Assembly: GCF_020536995.1 (NCBI RefSeq)
Contig: NC_068356.1
Span: 82,972,683 to 83,036,682 of the forward strand
Origin: Dreissena polymorpha
Taxonomy: Eukaryota; Mollusca; Bivalvia; Myida; Dreissenidae
DNA: 64,000 nucleotides
Direction of reading: 5' to 3'
Shown piece by piece: positions 10,895 through 22,994 of this stretch. The stretch's first letter is position 1. Each line of letters opens with the position of its first letter. The notes under the pieces were generated by a model. The model had not been told where the DNA came from and searched no databases. It worked only from the letters and a program-made list of their open reading frames with translations. The position numbers and the translations under genes were made by a program.

Positions 10895-13800
10895 CTTACA
10901 AACATACACAACACAGGTGGTAATCATTTGATTAACATAGTTACGCATGTTGTCAATACTATAAACATGGGGTAATCATTGGTACAGTGCAAGTACATAT
11001 GGAGCAAAAAAAAAGGTTAACTTAGGTAAATAAACGTACACATACCTAGGGGACACAAAAGTACTTATTAGGGATATATATAAGTACACATGGGAATAAC
11101 ATATGGTAAACATAGGTAAAACATGAGTTCCTATATACACATGGTGTTAACATAAGTACACATGGATAAAGATACATCGGCAAGGCGTAAAAATACGTAC
11201 ATATTTGGTAAACATTAGTGCGGGGTAAACATAGCTGCACATGGCGGTAAGCATTCATACACATTCGGTTAACATACACACTCGCATCGCGGGTCGGACT
11301 AGGGTCACAATTTTAATCCGTGACTTGGATTAAGGAGAAGGCAGGAGAAATTAGTGAAATGATAATCCATATTTCTTGTTATTATATATATTTCTTTTAA
11401 TAAGTTGTATTATTTTATTTTTACTGTATGAAAAATTTAACTTATAAATGCTTCGCGTTAAAATTATATTCGGTAATGCGTAATCTTAAGCGTCAATTGC
11501 ATTAAACAGCAACGGAAACGAAAACAAGAGAATAAACAACTCATATTACTCATATTTGTACGTATGTATTTAGGTGCACATTGTGTTTATATATCGACAC
11601 ACATAAATTAGGGATACAAGTCTTTTATTATTAATCCTATTTTAGATGTGTCAGTGTGTGACCTTATAAATGTACCCATGCTTAAAACTCACCTTAAAAA
11701 TGCAATCTATTGGTTACCCTTTATATAAATAAATTATAATTTAATGATGTGAATGCCATATTGTGACTGATTTCTAGAGAGTTTAAGATGTAAGTGTGTT
11801 GCGATGATTCCTTGGCAATTTTAAAAGGCATTCATAAATACTACTGTATGAGAACACTGCAAACAGTCTACATATATCACTCATAAATAAGTTAATAGGC
11901 AAAGGATAGTAAGTGTGAAAATATCATTCATAGTACTGGATTGGATTAACTGGATTTTAAGCTGCTGCGAAATCATACATTTTATTAGCTGGTATTTATA
12001 TTTTAGAGTTCTATCAAAGTCTTGTTTGTTAATGGATCCACTGGACAAGTAGTGACAATATAATTTCTGGTTGCCTTCGCCTGTGCATGTGGTAAACAAT
12101 ACAAATAGTGTGTGCCTTACACCTAACCCTATCGCAGTATTTGTCAGTTAAGTATTATACCTTAAGTATCTATTAACTTTCATTGTGTAAGTCTATCATG
12201 CTTTTTAACTAAATAGAGCCTTAGGGATAAACCACACGATTAAGTAAATAAATTATTATTGTTGTTGTTGTTGTTTTTGACGGACATACAGCCCCAATAT
12301 CATCGCTTGTAGCTCAACAAATTCTGGTATTATCTCTATAAGCTTCACAAGCATAACTTTGTTTTGCGCGTTGTGCATTCGGGTTTAAATACTTGTTCGA
12401 ATTATTGCTGAAACGTTCAGAGTTCCAAACACGCTCATTGAATCTTTAACCATTGTTTGCCTTTTATGTGGCCATGGATGTTCAGGCAATGAGAGTAATA
12501 GTGTGGCTGTGGTCCAGTATGTATAATTGATTGCTACACTGTACAAGATCATTTCGAACTTTTTATAATTTATTCGTTAAATAATCTGCACTCTAGAAAA
12601 AAATATTGTATTGTTACTGTTTTCCAACAAGTGCAGCATGCGTTTCAGAAACGCCCATTTTGTGTATCCGAATGAAGTACATCCGCATCTTGTGCATGTT
12701 AACTATATAATTCATATTAATTAATGTGTTTAAAACAATACGCTTCTGTAAAGTTTTCATATGTGTGGCTGATTAACGAGTCTTGAAAAAGTAAAGCAAT
12801 GGTATATTGTTTAACCGTATGGCGTGCTAAATAAACGTCAAATCAATCATACTATAGGTAATCAACCATTTCTAGGAAGAGTACATCCAGTCGCAATACT
12901 CAGTCTCTGAAGTAACTGGATGTTATCTTGATTAAATATGTGCAGAGACCGATAATCATATTGTCAAGAATTCTGTAAAACTGGCGACTTCCGTCTGCAA
13001 TTTAAATCCGTTAATGCCGTTATAAAATTATATTGTCATGTCATCGTTGTTGGTAGGAACACTTGTAAAGAAATTATATTAAACAATGTTATTTTTATTT
13101 TTAATTATTTTTTGTGATTTATGGCGTGACATAACTATGTCACGACTCTCTGGAAGACTTTCGATTCGTAGTATACTTCAGCGAATATGTCAGAAAATAT
13201 AAATGTGACATTTTAACTTAAGTAGTCAGAACTAGAGACAACCATAGGTGTACAAAGGCTACACACAGGTACACATTGTGTTACCTCCCATACATACACA
13301 TAATCAACACACACTCGAACACTTGAGACAAACATACGTACAAATAGGAATAACAAACGTACAAGAGAGATTAACACACACTGTTAAACATACAAACACA
13401 GACACATGTGGGTTAACATAGATATCACATGTGTACCTTTGTTTACCACATGTGGTAAACATAAATACACATTAGTGAATCATACGAACACATAGGATTA
13501 CCATACATGTGGATAAACACTTGAGAAGTCATATTATATTCATTACAGTGAAACCATAATGAAATCGTTTAATAAGTCTGGCAGTTATAACTTAAAGATT
13601 TCCTAGAACACGCACTCATGCCCCACAACAAAGGTTCGAATACAGACAAATCCACTATACATCGGAAAGAAAGACAAAGGGCCAAACTGTTTGTAGTCAA
13701 ATTCCATACATAACTATTTTCTAACATTTAGCTGTTAAAGTTTTAGCAACATCCGAAAAGCAGTTAAGGAGTGTTGCGGCAGTTTATTTAACCGAGGATA

Positions 13801-15299
13801 TATTTATACTAACACCGATGATGATGTTATCACAACTCAATATTTTCGTTATCAGTATCATCAGAAATGACCGAGTTGGTTCATAATACAATTGTCAGAG
13901 GTTCGATCCCAGGCGAGGTTAACTTTTTTTCTTTCTTTAATTTCATACTTGTGTTACACTGGAGCGCTTTAGTCCTGTTGTTTACATTTATCAATTTAAA
14001 GCATTTAAACACAAACTTCAAAACATGCCGAAATCTGTGAACATGTAAGTTGTTAATGATTAAGGTCGAGTTTGATACTGTATGGTATTATGTTTGTGAT
14101 TAAATATTGTTTTTTATTAATGTGTTTTGGTAAGCTGTTGTGATCCCAGTTAAGATTGTAAACAATTTCTAATGTTTATTCATATTTCTGAAAATCTATG
14201 TACCGGAACTTGGGTTTTGTCTTATTGCTGTTTTTTTAATGAAATTTTACGTCTAGACGGTAGGGATAATTAAAACAAAAAATCTCTGTTAAAAGTGCGG
14301 TGGCCCTCTTTTTTATTTGTGTTTTATGATGAAAATACGTAGATGAACATATTTGAGCAGCTTCGCAGAATTCTATTCGGCATAATTTTTTTAAATTCCA
14401 TTTATGTGGTTAATGTAGTAAAAAAATGATGTTTTTTTGTGTGTGACATAAACATTTAAAAAAATTAATTTCTTAAAAATTAACTTGTGTACTCCATTTT
14501 ATTGGTAGTGGGTGGTTTAATTAAATGGTATATGATGTATCTTAGCTTAAATAATATCTACATGTTGCCAATATCATAGGTTATTAATTATTTTTACGCA
14601 ATTAGAGATTTTTCAGTTTTATTGAAAAAGTACATGGCATATAATGGTGAATACAATGAAAACAATGACACAGAATTTTAAAATACAAACTCAAATGTTT
14701 TAATCCTGCCAAAAAATCGTCACGAAATTCATTAAGGCCATTAACGTGACCAAAATCTTATCTCTCATATGATCTTCACATAAAGGTCGTTCAACGGACA
14801 AAGTTTGAGCCCTGATATTAAAGAGGCGATCCAGACACATGCTTTCGGACGAACGTACTTAACTGCAGACGGACATGTGCAATACTTAATCCTTCCCCAA
14901 AACATTGGTGGGAGATAATACATCCAATAAGCTGTGACGTCAACCAGAATTTCACTAATATAATGAGTAGTCGATGTGACCATTCAACCTTCATGCTTGT
15001 TAAATCGAGACAACACGTAGATATTGCTTCGCTATAAAAATACACTTTTTAGCTCTCTAAATTTCTCTAAATTTATAATAACTTAACTTTAACTTAAGGA
15101 GCACATTGCTATACAAGGTATTTTATGAATTATATACAAATCGTTCTCAAATATAGATCTAAGAGCTCTACAATTAATAGTTTTCAAAATATTGAATGGA
15201 AGACTCAAAAATGATTTTGCTTGCTGCAATAAATAATGAGTTAATTGTAAATGCACAAGCACAAGGTATATCAAAGTCTTTGCAATGTTTGGTACGTAC
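10895..15299. other. Long spastin A intron with a 21-bp-type minisatellite
   Basis: This 4.4-kb intron holds two clusters of a degenerate unit of about 20-22 bp, theme ggtacacatggggtaaacata, at about 10,970-11,280 and 13,240-13,510. A tRNA-like SINE copy lies at 13,850-14,050. The same minisatellite and the phrase cgtgacataa...tacgtcacga recur in the matching copy B intron. The rest is AT-rich and featureless. Confidence 0.55.
13850..14050 (+). repeat. tRNA-derived SINE-like repeat, copy 1
   Basis: A pseudo-tRNA head (atgaccgagttggttca as an A-box-like segment, aggttcgatccc as B box) is followed by tttcttttctttctttaatt-like sequence and a conserved tail (ctggagcgctttag, tttacatttatcaat, taaagcattta, aaatctgtgaa). 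The same tail follows different pseudo-tRNA heads at 29,416 and, reversed, at 38,640. It is not a functional tRNA because the acceptor stem does not pair. Confidence 0.65.
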
Positions 15300-15439
15300 C
15301 CACTTGGAGGTCAAACTTGAGGCACTGATGCTGAAGAACGTGGCACTGGACTCGTTTGTAATAGCCTTTGCCAGCATAGTTTTGCCGTTTCCTGGGGGTC
15401 CAAACAACAACAACAACCCCCGGGCAGGAGCTCTTAGGC
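15300..15439 (-). CDS. SPAST: Spastin A exon: Walker A (P-loop)
   Basis: The exon reads [20 protein letters not shown] and then [20 protein letters not shown] followed by SSLTSKW. This is the nucleotide-binding P-loop and pore-loop 1 region of a spastin-type AAA ATPase. The donor TGG|GTACGT is good. The 5' boundary is uncertain: CAG acceptors lie at 15,440 and about 14 bases upstream, and neither joins in frame with the preceding exon. An (AAC)5 run on the plus strand adds one Leu codon just before Walker A relative to copy B. Confidence 0.85.
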
Positions 15440-16338
15440 CTGAAGAAAGGTTTCTGAAGAAAGGTTGTAAATGTTACTGTCTATTTGGTATAATTGTGTA
15501 TTCAACGAGTTATTTACTATGTCTTGTCTACCTGTATATAATATCATTATTTCGTTTAATTCATTTTTATTAAAAGTCAACAGACGTATTTTAACTGTAC
15601 AGAAATGAACGATGATGCATAACCGTCCCATCCCTTTGTACAAGCATATTTAATTTAAACTAATATTTTATCAAAAAAGTTCATACTGTGCAGATATGTT
15701 AACATAGAAAATGATTGCCAGACAGACAAAAGGAAACTTATCGCAATATGTGTACATCAAATTTCATGATCAGTTCTTTTCTTGTTGTTGAAAACCCCAA
15801 AGGTCTTCATAATATCTGTTTGGTTCTTCATAACTTTACAACAACAGACAGATATAAAAACCTATAGCTAGCTTTATGTGTATATCAAGATTAATGATAC
15901 TATCCTGTTCTTTTTTTTAAAATATTATTACAATATTTCAACTTTGCGGAATGAGAGCAATGCGGACGGATGAGCAAAAGAAGAAATGAAATACATACAT
16001 GTGGAAAAAGGGTCTTACATAATCCTGAAATGCCCCGTTTTAAGTTTTCAAGTGACTTCAGAAGTATTTTTAGATATCGCATTAACAGATTAACGGAAGG
16101 ACTGTGGTTGCGATGAAACCAGAAAGGTGATGATAATACGTTGTACAAATTCCGTGAACAGTCTTGAGTTGACAAATATTTACAAAATGTCCTAGCGCTC
16201 TGTAAATCTTTGAAAATTTATTTAAAAAAAGCTTATAAATACAAGATTTATAAGGTATTTGGATATTAAAATAGAGCACATTTATGGAAAGCTTCCACAG
16301 TAATGGCAGAGCTCTAGGGTGTAGCAAGGTTAACTCAC
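15440..16338. other. Spastin A intron
   Basis: AT-rich intron between the P-loop and GQEK exons. It includes diverged molluscan repeat text near 15,700-15,900 (aacaacagacagat, catcaaatttcatgatcag) resembling 54,580-55,000 in block B. No coding sequence was recognised. Confidence 0.45.
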
Positions 16339-16403
16339 CTGGGGGTTTAAGGCAGGCAGTACGACGATCTCATGTAAGGCTGTCTTGGCTTTTTCTTGGC
16401 CGA
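16339..16403 (-). CDS. SPAST: Spastin A exon: GQEKAKTALHEIVVLP
   Basis: The 65-nt exon reads VGQEKAKTALHEIVVLPALN then PQ, matching human [22 protein letters not shown] at the start of the AAA domain. The acceptor is CTAG|TCGG and the donor CAG|GTGAG. It joins in frame with the linker exon upstream (ATA G plus TC makes Val). No copy B counterpart was found. Confidence 0.85.
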
Positions 16404-16779
16404 CTAGACAAACACATATTAATAAGTATTTAGTGAGCTTGTTTATAGAAACCTTGGATACACTATTTTAAACGCATAACACTGAAAAAGAGAAAACTTT
16501 CAAGCATCTAGATATGAAAAGACCTAGGAACACACACATAAATAGGTGCAGCTAAAAGTGAGAACACTGGAAAGCCATAGCAGAACTTTTAAAGTGTATA
16601 AAAGTTTGCTTAATTGCGGGCTTTTATTTGCAATTTAGGTTTTGAAGCATTATATGTTGATAAGCATAAATAAACTACACACTGACCTTTGAAAGGCTTT
16701 TAACATGTTTACCGTGTATTTCAACTGTACACGATTTGCTTATGGTTAGCTATTTTGATAACCCTATTTCCGGTCTCCG

Positions 16780-17200
16780 TCGTCGTGTGATGTCCTGTAT
16801 GCGGTGTTACAACTCTATAAGCCTTATTGTTAATCGAATCTTGATAAAATTTGGTAAGAATGTTTATGTAGACAATATCTAAGATGAATGTAACTCTATT
16901 TCACGTTGGTCCAAAACATTAGTCACTAAGTAAAATGTTAGAAACAAATCTTTTCACCAATATAGAGGCTACATTTAGGATACATTTTGACGAAACTTGC
17001 TCAGAAGTTTTATTTCAACAATGAATAGGTCGAGTATGAATCTTGGTCAAATACATCCACAAACTAGGTCATCTGGTAAAATATTTTAAATACCGTTTAA
17101 CCACTCTAGATGCCACATTTATGTCTCAATCTTGTTAAATCATAGTCAAAATATTTATCTTGGTTGTCGTCAGGAGACCCTATTTCAGCGTATATATATA
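16780..17200. repeat. Old molluscan interspersed repeat, left part
   Basis: Text such as ggtcatctggtaaaatat, cactctagatgccac and cagaatatttatcttg-like phrases recurs at 19,560-19,930 and 21,850-22,080. These look like parts of one diverged repeat tract that was opened by the two LINE insertions between them. Confidence 0.55.
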
Positions 17201-17210
17201 TATATATACT
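17189..17210. repeat. Short (TA)n microsatellite at LINE 5' end
   Basis: About ten TA units separate the older repeat from the truncated start of the LINE, so this may be where the LINE integrated. Confidence 0.7.
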
Positions 17211-19378
17211 TTGTGCAGAAATACTAGCTATTAAAATAAGAAAATGTAAGCAAATGAAGGGAATAACAATTGATAATGAAGAATACAAGATATCACAATT
17301 TGCTGATGATACCTATTTATAAATGGACGGGTCAGAAGAATCCTTAAATACTGAACTACAATTGTTGCACTCCTTCTCACAATATTGAGGTCTGAACGTA
17401 AATTTTGAAAAAACTCATGTTGTCTGGATAGGGGCCTTAAAATACAGCACACGAGCTATAAAAACAAGGTGGAAACTAGCGTGGGGATGTACCCAATTTA
17501 AACTTTTAGGTTTAACTTTTGACGTTGATTTACCTAAAAGAATTGAGCTAAATTATAATGACAAATTAGTAAAATTAGAAAATATCATTTCACATTGGAA
17601 CAGAAGGGATCTAACTCCCTTAGGTAGGATAACTGGTGTTAAAACTTTAATACTTCCATTGTTTATTCACTTGCTTGTTTCTTTGCCACAACCCGGAGAG
17701 GCTATTTGTAAGGTTTTAAATGATAAACTATTCAAATTTGTGTGGCAAGGGCCTTCAAAAATCAAAGCAAAAGTCGTAACAAAAGATTTCGATGAAGGGG
17801 GACTCAAAATGGTGGACATAAATGCACTTATGAAAAGTTTAAAATTATCATGGATAAGAAAAGTTATTCAAGGCCAAAACAAATTTACATCCTTAGCTAG
17901 AAAGTTATTCGACTTTAATATACTATGTTATACAGGCAGTTTATACGCCACTTCAGCTGTAAAAAAAATGACCAACACTTTTTGGATAGATGTTTTAACC
18001 ATATATTCTGACTTTGTTAAGAGTATTAATATCGACTATGTTGGTAAACTGTTAGATATGCCTTTGTTTTTTAATAACATTCTATTAATCAACAATAAAT
18101 ACATTTTTTGGAAGTATTGGTATGATAATGGCATTCAGTATGTTAAAGATATTATTTAAGACGGCGGGCAGATTTTGTCACTGCAAGAGCTACAATTAAA
18201 AATGAATAAACCAGTAAATTTTTTACATTATGAAGGTAAGAAGAGAGTTCTTTCCACATACATGGCCTCAGTCCAAAATGTAAAATTAGAAGAGTATAAA
18301 GTACATTCATATCCAATTGTGTCGACCTATATAAAACCTTTTATTCTGAATTCATGTAATAAATTATTATACAACATGTTAAAATCAAACTCTGAAATCC
18401 CCACATGCCAAACAAAGTGGAATGAATACTTTGCAGATGATTCCATACAGTGGAAAAAAGTCCATGGACAAGTGTTTAAAAAAACTAATAATACATATAT
18501 TCAATGGTTACAAACTAGGATTATCCACATAATATTGGGGACAAACTCACTCCTTTTTAAAATGGGCTTGTCAGATAGTAATATATGCACCTTTTGCAAA
18601 ATGTCAGAAGAATCAATTACTTATTTATTCTGGGAATGTAACATAGTAAAAATACTTATGAAAGATATATCCGATAGCTTAAAAAATGCAAATATACAAA
18701 TAGTAATAAACTGCAAAATGTTCCTTCTTGGAGATACAAATGAAAATGACAACTGCTTTATTCTGTTCATGGAAGTAAAAAAGTACATTTTTGAATGCAA
18801 AAGGAAAGAAGTGTTTCCACATTTTCAGGGATTTAGGGCTAGCCTAAGATTAGCTTTAAATATTTATGCAACCACAACAAATGAATTGAGTAAAGAATAT
18901 TTTTGGACAGTTATAAGAGGAATATGTAATTCGTAATTAGATGATTAACAAAAATAACTGTCTTTATAACTCCCACTATATATGAAATGTGCAAAGTTTG
19001 TATACTTGATCAAAGCTTACTATGTTGTGTGCATATTTATCATAACTGTAAATTAATAATATTTTTAAACTGCACTCTGATTGTAAACCCAAAACTTTGT
19101 TATTTAATAACACTAGCAAATGATACATAATTGGGTTTTGTCCTTAACTTTCATTATGTATGAAATGTGCAAAGTTTGTTTTACTTGATCAAATCTGACT
19201 ATGTTGTGTGCATATTGATCATAAATTGAAATTGATTGTTTTGTAAAATGATACATAATTGGTTTTTATCTTGTTTGAACTTGTAACCATAGTTAAATTG
19301 TTGTGGTTAATCAAAACCCTGTGTCGTTCAAGATGCACTTTTTATTGTGATGTAAATAAAGAATATTTAAGTCAAGTC
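17208..19378 (+). mobile_element. 5'-truncated Tx1/L1-like LINE
   Basis: The conceptual frame starts within reverse transcriptase (LCAEILAIKIRK, then QFADDTYL with the catalytic ADD). It continues through the thumb and linker (FVWQGPSKIKAKV, EGGLKMVDINALMKSLKLSW) and ends with a cysteine-rich region (CTFCKMSEESITYLFWEC). Three in-frame stops interrupt one continuous frame, at 17,320-17,322 (TAA), 17,386-17,388 (TGA) and 18,157-18,159 (TAA). The two open blocks 17,659-18,159 and 18,175-18,936 are thus one ORF. The endonuclease and ORF1 are missing. The 3' UTR has a 178-bp tandem duplication. Confidence 0.88.
18954..19260 (+). repeat. 178-bp tandem duplication in the LINE 3' UTR
   Basis: The phrase atgaaatgtgcaaagtttgt occurs near 18,982 and again near 19,160. 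Each copy is followed by acttgatcaaa...tgactatgttgtgtgcat, so the period is about 178 bp. Such 3' UTR repeats may belong to the family. Confidence 0.75.
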
Positions 19379-19559
19379 GATAAAGTAAAAAAGGTTGAAT
19401 GATGATATTAATTCAAACTGTGTAATGAATTTAATGATATGGTGAAAACACATTACATATGGTACTACCAGGTAGATTAATATATGAATGTACATTACTT
19501 TGTAAATTATGTATGTATATATATTATGGAATGAATAAAAGCATTTAAACAGGGATTTT

Positions 19560-19937
19560 TTTTATATATTTTTCTTGACAATACCAAGACCAATGTTGAA
19601 TTTGGGTCACGTGCTTTTAGGAATATGGTCACTAGATAAAATCTCTCAAAAACCTTTTTTACAACTCTTAAAATACATGTTTTACGCCATCTTAATGGAA
19701 TTTGGTATGCATGTTTATCTGAACATTTTCTAGAGTGAGTTCAAATCTGGTTCTTGTGCATCCAACAACTTTTTTTATGAAATTAAGTCAGAATGTTTTT
19801 CTCGACATTATTTAGGCCAACTAAGAATCTGGTCCAAGCGTCTATATACTAGGTCAACAGGTAAATACCAAACTTGAGGCAATATTTATGAATAAAGTGT
19901 AATGACACTTTGTCAGAATATTTATCTTGACATATCT
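19560..19937. repeat. Old molluscan interspersed repeat, middle part
   Basis: Continuation of the repeat text seen at 16,780-17,200 (tatggtcactagataaaatc, atctgaacattttctag, taggtcaacaggtaaat). It lies between two LINE insertions. Confidence 0.5.
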
Positions 19938-21850
19938 AGATTGATTGATTGATTGATTTTATTTGGTAAAAATATGAACATAGCATAGTTACTAAATAAT
20001 GCAGACAACATGAAATATATTATCACAGCAATATAGATAGTAAACCATGGAATGCACACACAATACCAAGGATAACACAAAAAAGAGAAAAATGATTTTC
20101 ACTTATTTCCAATGTGGTCCTTGATATTGGTGGCAGTAACCATGCAACAGTCATGTATTAAATATTTAATTATTTATATGTATCAAATATGTACTGTTTA
20201 ATATATCAAGTATATTATTGATTAAGTTATGACAAATATTATCACATGTTCATTATATCACAGAAGTTGCTAAGAACGTATCACACTGCATATGTAGTAA
20301 ATAAACAAACTATGTAGCACACTAAGAGTTTGAAAATAAAAATAAAAAATAAATATGAGATCATTGCATCATAATGATCATAAGACTTAAAAATTCATTA
20401 CAGTTTTTAAAAGAACATAAAATACATACAAAAAATTATACTATACAAATCTATAAAGACTGTAAAAAGTGTTTTTTGATGGCATACTTGAAATGGTTAG
20501 GTTAAGATGCATCCCTGATGTTTTGTGGAAGATTATTCCATACACTGATACCATTATGTGTAAATGTTTTAGAACCAAAACTACCTACTCTTGGTTTGGA
20601 AAAACGACCAGAGTCTACAAATGTAAAAAAGTATGAAAACTGTTCTTGACCAACATGGGATCTGTTATCCATATTCAGAAAAAATCACCTGGTTTTGTGT
20701 AGTTTGAAGCCTATTTTTAAGTGACTGGATAAGACCAGGGTACCAAAAGGAGCAGGCATAGTCAAAGTGGCACTGTATAAGGGACATGACAAGGCGTTTT
20801 CTGGTGTGCAATGTTAAGAACTAACGTTTTCTGTATAGAAACTTTAACCCGGAGTTTGCCATTGTAATAATTAACCTAGCAATGGTTTCACCGGACAGGC
20901 ACTGGTCAAATATAGAACCTAGGTACTTAACAGAACTTGATGGAGTAATTGACACACCATTGCAAGATGCATTTAACTGAGGATTTGACCTAAGTTTGGG
21001 CTTTGAGCCAAACAATATGGACTCCGTTTAACCAAGATGTAGGGGCAGTTTATTGTCAACTAACCATTCACTAATAAGTTCGAGATCACTAGAAAGAATG
21101 AATTCAATTTCTGAAATGTGTTGACCAGCTACCAGGATGTCAGTATCATCAGCATAAAGAATTTTTTTTATTTTTAACCACAGCGGCCATGTCATTCACA
21201 TGAATTAAAAATAAAAGGGGACCTACGATGGAGCCTTGAGAAACACCACAAGAGATGGAGGCCTTGGAGGACATAGTACCCGATACGTCAACAACCTGAT
21301 GGCGATCGGAGAGATAGGAGGTGAACCACCTGACTGCATCACTATGGAGACCAATAGCCTCAAGTTTCATGATTAAAATACTATGATTGACGGTATCGAA
21401 GGCCTTCTGTAGGTCTTACAATACCATAACAACCATTTTACCACTATCCATCTTAAAACGAATATAATCAGATAAATGGGTAAGACAGGTGTATGTAGAG
21501 TAGCCGCGCCTAAATCCTGATTGATAGCTGTACAGAAGCTTTCTGTCATTCAAATAACCTTCAACTTGGTCATACATTACTCGTTCAAAGATCTTTGGGA
21601 TGATGCTTAAGACCGAAACCGGTCTGTAGTTACCAACCTCAGTCTTTACACTTTTCTTAGAGGGGAATAACTCTCGCTGACTTGAGGTCATCAGGAACAG
21701 AACCTTGTATGATTGACAAGTTAACAATATGAGCAAGAGGACAAGATATGAAAGTAGCACTATCCCTGACAAATCTAGCAGGAATGCCATCCAAACCAGT
21801 GGCCTTATTAGCACTTAATTTTTGTATATGCTTTAAATTGTATTTTCAGA
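19938..21850 (-). mobile_element. 5'-truncated CR1/Jockey-type LINE
   Basis: Minus-strand reverse transcriptase with motifs in order: LSANKATGLDGIPARF, VGNYRPVSVLSIIPKIFERV, YQSGFRRGYSTYTCL, LQKAFDTVNHSILI, SCGVSQGSIVGPLLFLIHVN and YADDTDILV (about 21,137-21,157). The frame is broken by a frameshift before VKTEVGNYRP, a TAA just before DLQKAFD, a frameshift in an A-run before YADD, and further stops. The minus-strand 3' end is an (AATC)n run at 19,938-19,955, as in CR1-group LINEs. Endonuclease and ORF1 are missing. Confidence 0.87.
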
Positions 21851-22354
21851 CACAATGTATCTAACCAGTTTTGAATCTGGGTAAGATCCGTCTAAAATCT
21901 AGGTCATCAGGTCAAATCTGCAAACACTTGTTGCCACTCTTAGCAAAATGTATTTCTAACTCTCGGTTAAACTCGGGCAGAATGTTTATCTTAACAGTTT
22001 GAAGGTCATACCTCAATCTGGGTCAAGTATGGTCAAAACATTGATCACCTGGTCTTCAAGTCTTCAACAATTGGTATACATTAACTAAATTGAGAGTTCA
22101 AGAGCCAGCATAACCCATTTGTTTGTGTTTACCGTAATATCTAAGGGGCTCAAGCAGAAGGAGGTGAAAATATATAATCGCAGCACCGTTCATGCCGCTC
22201 TAGATCTTTTCTTACACCATCTTAGCAAGTTAATATGGTAAATTTGATATTTTTTCTTTTGAAAGCAAAAAATATTTTTATGGAATTTTAACTTTAGTTC
22301 CACATCAGGTATTTTTTTTCCCTCCGGAGCTTTAAGAATACTGGTCCAGTTTAC
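21851..22354. repeat. Old molluscan interspersed repeat, right part, then intron
   Basis: Text such as ctaggtcatcaggtcaaat, cgggcagaatgtttatctt and gatcacctggtc continues the repeat interrupted by the two LINEs. From about 22,090 it passes into plain spastin A intron. Confidence 0.5.
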
Positions 22355-22481
22355 CTATGTCCTGTGATGTGACTTGTGGACCGGAGTCAATGATCTCATT
22401 GATAATTTTCTCAGCCAAATCTTTGTCGATCCCTTTTAACTTCAGATTTTTTATATCCTTGGCTTTCCTGTCAGGCACGCG
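22355..22481 (-). CDS. SPAST: Spastin A exon: linker before the AAA domain
   Basis: The 127-nt exon reads RVPDRKAKDIKNLKLKGIDK then DLAEKIINEIIDSGPQVTSQ and DI. It matches the spastin linker KNLKNVDSNLANLIMNEIVDNG. The acceptor is TTCAG|CGCG and the donor CATAG|GTAAAC; it joins in frame to the GQEK exon. Confidence 0.85.
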
Positions 22482-22947
22482 CTGAAGCAGGTACATAAGT
22501 ATGGCATAGGCATATCATTGAACTATATATTAGTCGTTAGAGAAACATTGATTGCAGTCCGATTAACATAAAATTGCTGTCCTTTTCTGACATATCACAC
22601 TATTATCATTCAATGAATATTTCGTAATTCAAGCAAACTTTCTCATATTGAAAAGTACTTGACGATCCCTTGATATTCATAAACTATATCTAAAATCTGT
22701 ATCAATTTTATAAATGATACCATTTGAATAATGGAAATATCATCCTGTTGTTATTGTTATAAAATGTGTCACACGAAATGATCGTTTAATTTGATGATGA
22801 GTTAAATTTAATATGAAACGCTGAAAATGCTGAACGCTGTGACCGAAGAAAAGATTCAATGATATAGAACATGCGATTTAAAAAATGCTAAATCAGATGA
22901 CTATACGTCAAATAAAATCTGAATGTACTTGCATTCAGTTGGCTTAC
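22482..22947. other. Spastin A intron
   Basis: AT-rich intron between two linker exons with no further feature seen. Confidence 0.5.
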
Positions 22948-22994
22948 TTTTTTATCAGATTTCTGCATGTCAAGGCCCCGTCTGTCTGGCACGT
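22948..22994 (-). CDS. SPAST: Spastin A small upstream exon (probable)
   Basis: A 47-nt open segment reads VPDRRGLDMQKSDKK between a good acceptor (TTCTTACAG|AC) and donor (AAA|GTAAGC). It ends in phase 0, matching the phase-0 start of the next exon. Its VPDR start resembles the next exon (RVPDRK), so one may have arisen from the other. The MIT-domain exons of spastin were not found further upstream. Confidence 0.6.

Larger units (their letters stand above)
6665..22994 (-). pseudogene. SPAST: Spastin-type AAA ATPase, copy A (C-terminal half, decayed)
   Basis: Nine exon remnants on the minus strand encode, in order, a linker, the GPPGNGKT Walker A region, the SLTSKW pore-loop region, the TNRP sensor region, the RFSKR region, the GYSGSDL region and a ruined C-terminus. 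Spastin is a hexameric microtubule-severing ATPase; [13 protein letters not shown] and the exon pattern favour spastin over fidgetin-like proteins. The exon with Walker B (DEVDS), present in copy B, is missing here. The last exon has an in-frame TAG and an internal loss. No MIT-domain exon was found upstream of 22,994. Most splice sites are intact, so a transcript could still form, but an active ATPase is unlikely. Confidence 0.8.

Noticed and set aside
11046-11279. 77-codon minus-strand frame rich in Cys and Tyr
   Set aside because: It is translated minisatellite.
8251-15439. Fidgetin-like 1 as the identity of copy A
   Set aside because: SLTSKW also occurs in fidgetin-like proteins, but [13 protein letters not shown], the linker, [20 protein letters not shown] and the WNKDFGD end in copy B fit spastin better.
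15196-15573. 125-codon plus-strand frame opposite the P-loop exon
   Set aside because: It is the shadow of the spastin A Walker A exon, which has clear protein similarity and splice sites on the minus strand.
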